Assembly (NCBI GenBank): GCA_027620595.1
Contig: JAQCDI010000107.1
Location: 1-8,132, forward strand
Direction: 5' to 3'
Length of the DNA: 8,132 bases
Origin: Bacteroidota bacterium
GTDB taxonomy: Bacteria > Bacteroidota > Rhodothermia > Rhodothermales > UBA10348
Below are positions 6,639 to 8,132 of this stretch, in pieces (positions within the stretch are counted from its first letter, which is position 1; each line of letters begins with the position of its first letter). The position numbers and the translations under genes were made by a program. The notes beneath the pieces were generated by a model. The model did no database searches and had not been told where the DNA came from. It worked only from the letters and a program-made list of their open reading frames with translations.

Positions 6639-7355
6639 ATGAAGCCCGGACTCGCACTTTTCACCGCCGTTGGCGCTTTGGGCGTCTTGCTGTACTTCCA
6701 ATTGGCTCCTTTTCCTGTCGACAGTCGCTGGGACGAATTCAAGCGGCTTCCGATGGTAGAGGATGTCGTGGAATGGAATGACATGCGGGCCATCAAGGCA
6801 GAGTTCAGTGCCGCCGATGGTGCGGGTATCCAGTTCGATCGCGGCGGCGAAGCATCGTCGTGGGCCTCATTCGAAGAATGGAAAGCCGACTTTGACGCAT
6901 TTGACCGCAATGCCCGGTACTGGTACAACAAGGTCCAGAATGCAGATGCACTCGAAGCAGCCCGGGATGATCTCGAACCACAGGCAGAAGGTGGCTCCCT
7001 GGAGGCCCTGCGGGTACTGGCTCAGATGGGCGTTGGACAGACGCGCAATGGGCAGTCCATCGCCGATATGTTGCGTCAGAATAGCTCGGCTACGGCCCAG
7101 ATAACCCTCCAGCAGTTCGTGACCAAAGAGATGGATCCGCGTTCCCGCGAAGGCATGTTGCTCAGCGCCCGGGCCATGCAGGAAAATTATCGTTGGGAAA
7201 GCCTGACGGATGCCCAGTTTGCCGAGTCCTCCGAATCCAACCGCCGTGGTCTGGCCGAACTCCAGCAGCAGGCCGAAGCCGGCGATGCCGATGCCCGATG
7301 GGTGTGGGGCAGACTCCACGGAGACACGGCCGTCCGCATTCGCGTACCCGACTGA
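6639..7355 (+). CDS. Membrane-anchored hypothetical protein with Sel1/TPR-like repeats (paralog A)
   Basis: This is a 238-residue protein of unrecognised family. Residues about 4-22 form one hydrophobic helix (LALFTAVGALGVLLYFQLA), a signal anchor or uncleaved signal, leaving the rest outside the cytoplasmic membrane. The soluble part is helical, with two Sel1-like stretches: LEPQAEGGSLEALRVLAQM (112-130) and LQQQAEAGDADARWVWGRL (208-226). Between them lie SATAQITLQQF and SARAMQENYRWESL. The second half and the LPMVEDVVEW segment (37-46) are clearly shared with the next gene, so the two are tandem duplicates. AGAGG lies a few bases before the ATG at 6639 and may act as a ribosome binding site, which the other genes here mostly lack. 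Sel1-like repeats usually mediate protein contacts; no enzymatic motif is seen. Confidence 0.82.
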   Translation: MKPGLALFTAVGALGVLLYFQLAPFPVDSRWDEFKRLPMVEDVVEWNDMRAIKAEFSAADGAGIQFDRGGEASSWASFEEWKADFDAFDRNARYWYNKVQNADALEAARDDLEPQAEGGSLEALRVLAQMGVGQTRNGQSIADMLRQNSSATAQITLQQFVTKEMDPRSREGMLLSARAMQENYRWESLTDAQFAESSESNRRGLAELQQQAEAGDADARWVWGRLHGDTAVRIRVPD

Positions 7356-7371
7356 CCAAACCTCCAACCGC

Positions 7372-7478
7372 ATGGCCCCTTCAAGATCAGCACTGTTGTA
7401 ACAGTACTCGCCATTTTCCTTGTTGGTGAGTATGCCGTCGTCACTTACGGCCCTTATCCGCCACGCACGCGCAAACAA
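7372..7478 (+). other. Frameshifted N-terminal segment (membrane anchor) of paralog B
   Basis: The frame of the following gene stays open back to the paralog A stop and encodes FKISTVVTVLAIFLVGEYAV, a signal-anchor helix, then PYPPRTRKQ. No ATG, GTG, TTG or CTG lies in this frame between 7356 and 7478. An ATG at 7372 is one frame off and reaches a TAA after nine codons. Adding one base in the CCCC run at 7376-7379 joins it as MAPFKIS, giving 36 codons before the internal ATG and matching the anchor layout of paralog A. Confidence 0.65.
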
Positions 7479-8096
7479 ATGATCCAATCTTTGCCGGTGA
7501 TCAAGCAGGTGCGTGAGTGGCAGTACGAGCGGGAGGCGCGAGCTTCCTTTGACGATGTGGGCGGATCCTATACCTGGACCCATGGCAACACCACGCGAAC
7601 CTGGAAAGATGCTGACGACCTCATTGCCGAAGCAAGAAATGGATCCTGGCAAGCAGGGGCTGCCTTGAACCGGTTGCGATATGTACGCGACACGAGGGAA
7701 GAGTATGCCAGCTACCAGCGGCGCGCCCGATCCGGCGACCTCTTTGCACTGGGGCAATACTACCACTCAGCCATCCTGCTGGGCGAACGACAAGATTCGA
7801 CCGAAGCGGGCACCCTCCTGCAGCATCACCCGTCGGCCACGGCCAGGTCCTTGGTGATTTTCCGCAATCCGGATTTCGATTGGACATCCCGCGAAAGTCA
7901 GCTGATCACGGCGGAGGCGGCAAGGGAGAACTACCGCTATCCGACCATGCGCGAAGACGATTATCGCAGGCTTTCGGAAAGCAATCGGGAGTATCTGGAG
8001 TCTGTACGACAAAAGGTGGCCGAAGGAGACGCTGACGCCCAGTGGGTATTGGATCAGCTGGCCATCCGACCAGTATGGCATCCCTCGGCCCAATAG
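7479..8096 (+). CDS. Hypothetical protein with Sel1/TPR-like repeats (paralog B), true start probably upstream
   Basis: From the first in-frame ATG this encodes 205 residues; with the upstream anchor segment it would be 241, almost the length of paralog A. No family is recognised. The first residues align without gaps to paralog A: SLPVIKQVREW against RLPMVEDVVEW. The C-terminal half also aligns: SATARS, TAEAARENYRYPTM, SESNREYLESVRQ and AEGDADAQWVLDQL against SATAQI, SARAMQENYRWESL, SESNRRGLAELQQ and AEAGDADARWVWGRL. Sel1-like character is seen at LIAEARNGSWQAGAALNRL and YQRRARSGDLFALGQYY. Starting at 7479 would remove the membrane anchor and leave the protein cytoplasmic, so that start is doubtful. 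The frame is the same as paralog A, whose TGA lies 123 bases upstream. Either a single-base deletion has damaged the gene, or the sequence has an error, or an unusual start is used. Confidence 0.75.
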   Translation: MIQSLPVIKQVREWQYEREARASFDDVGGSYTWTHGNTTRTWKDADDLIAEARNGSWQAGAALNRLRYVRDTREEYASYQRRARSGDLFALGQYYHSAILLGERQDSTEAGTLLQHHPSATARSLVIFRNPDFDWTSRESQLITAEAARENYRYPTMREDDYRRLSESNREYLESVRQKVAEGDADAQWVLDQLAIRPVWHPSAQ

Positions 8097-8109
8097 CCGG
8101 CCTGAAATG

Positions 8110-8132
8110 AAAACGGCCCGGCGAGCTCTGCT
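8110..8132. terminator. First half of a probable GC-rich terminator hairpin, cut by the window end
   Basis: AAAACGGCCCGGCGAGC is followed by TCT and then GCT, the first three bases complementary to the AGC just before the loop. This is the left arm of what looks like a bidirectional terminator 14 bases after the paralog B stop. The right arm lies outside the window, so the call is provisional. Confidence 0.45.

Noticed and set aside
1..8132. CRISPR array, transposase, integrase, toxin-antitoxin or known defence genes
   Set aside because: No regularly spaced repeats and no such domains were found. The tRNA has no duplicated 3' end that would suggest an attachment site.

Overview
The window is about 60% GC and looks like a chromosomal segment from a Bacteroidota/Rhodothermota-type bacterium. 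Three things suggest this: a TonB-dependent receptor with an N-terminal carboxypeptidase-regulatory-like domain, promoter elements of the Bacteroidota type (-7 box TAnnTTTG, with a -33 TTG at the tRNA gene), and weak or absent Shine-Dalgarno sequences. No mobile element, CRISPR array or recognised defence system is visible.

Left part (1-5446). A 5'-truncated, probably exported amidohydrolase reads rightward. It converges, with a 10-base gap, on a leftward TonB-dependent outer-membrane receptor. To the right of the receptor and also leftward are hisF and a fused hisIE, joined by an ATGA stop/start overlap. They supply three late activities of histidine synthesis: the two HisIE steps and the HisF cyclase. 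A conserved-looking, CYTH-like protein of unknown function lies 49 bases upstream of hisF and may head the same transcript.

Middle (5447-6638). A divergent control region with repeated TATGTCG motifs leads into a rightward padR-type regulator gene. This is interrupted by an in-frame TAA inside the normally conserved RKYYRIT block. Directly after it comes what looks like the first 15 codons of a permease-prefix gene, the usual partner of such PadR proteins, which then loses family resemblance. The PadR/permease module therefore appears to be decaying. The rest of the region is non-coding: an AT-rich pair of operator-like palindromes, a run of small stem-loops, and a leftward tRNA-Ser(GCU) gene with its own promoter and terminator.

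Right part (6639-8132). Two tandem rightward genes encode paralogous single-helix-anchored proteins with Sel1/TPR-like repeat character. Neither is a family I can name with confidence. The second gene has lost its obvious start: its membrane-anchor segment is readable in frame but has no NTG start codon, and inserting one base in a CCCC run at 7376-7379 restores an ATG start and a full-length protein (241 versus 238 residues). The window ends inside what appears to be the first half of a GC-rich terminator hairpin.

The most notable observations are the broken padR/permease module, the paralog pair with the frameshifted second start, and the twin palindromes beside the permease relic. I do not see convincing evidence of an entirely new multi-gene system.
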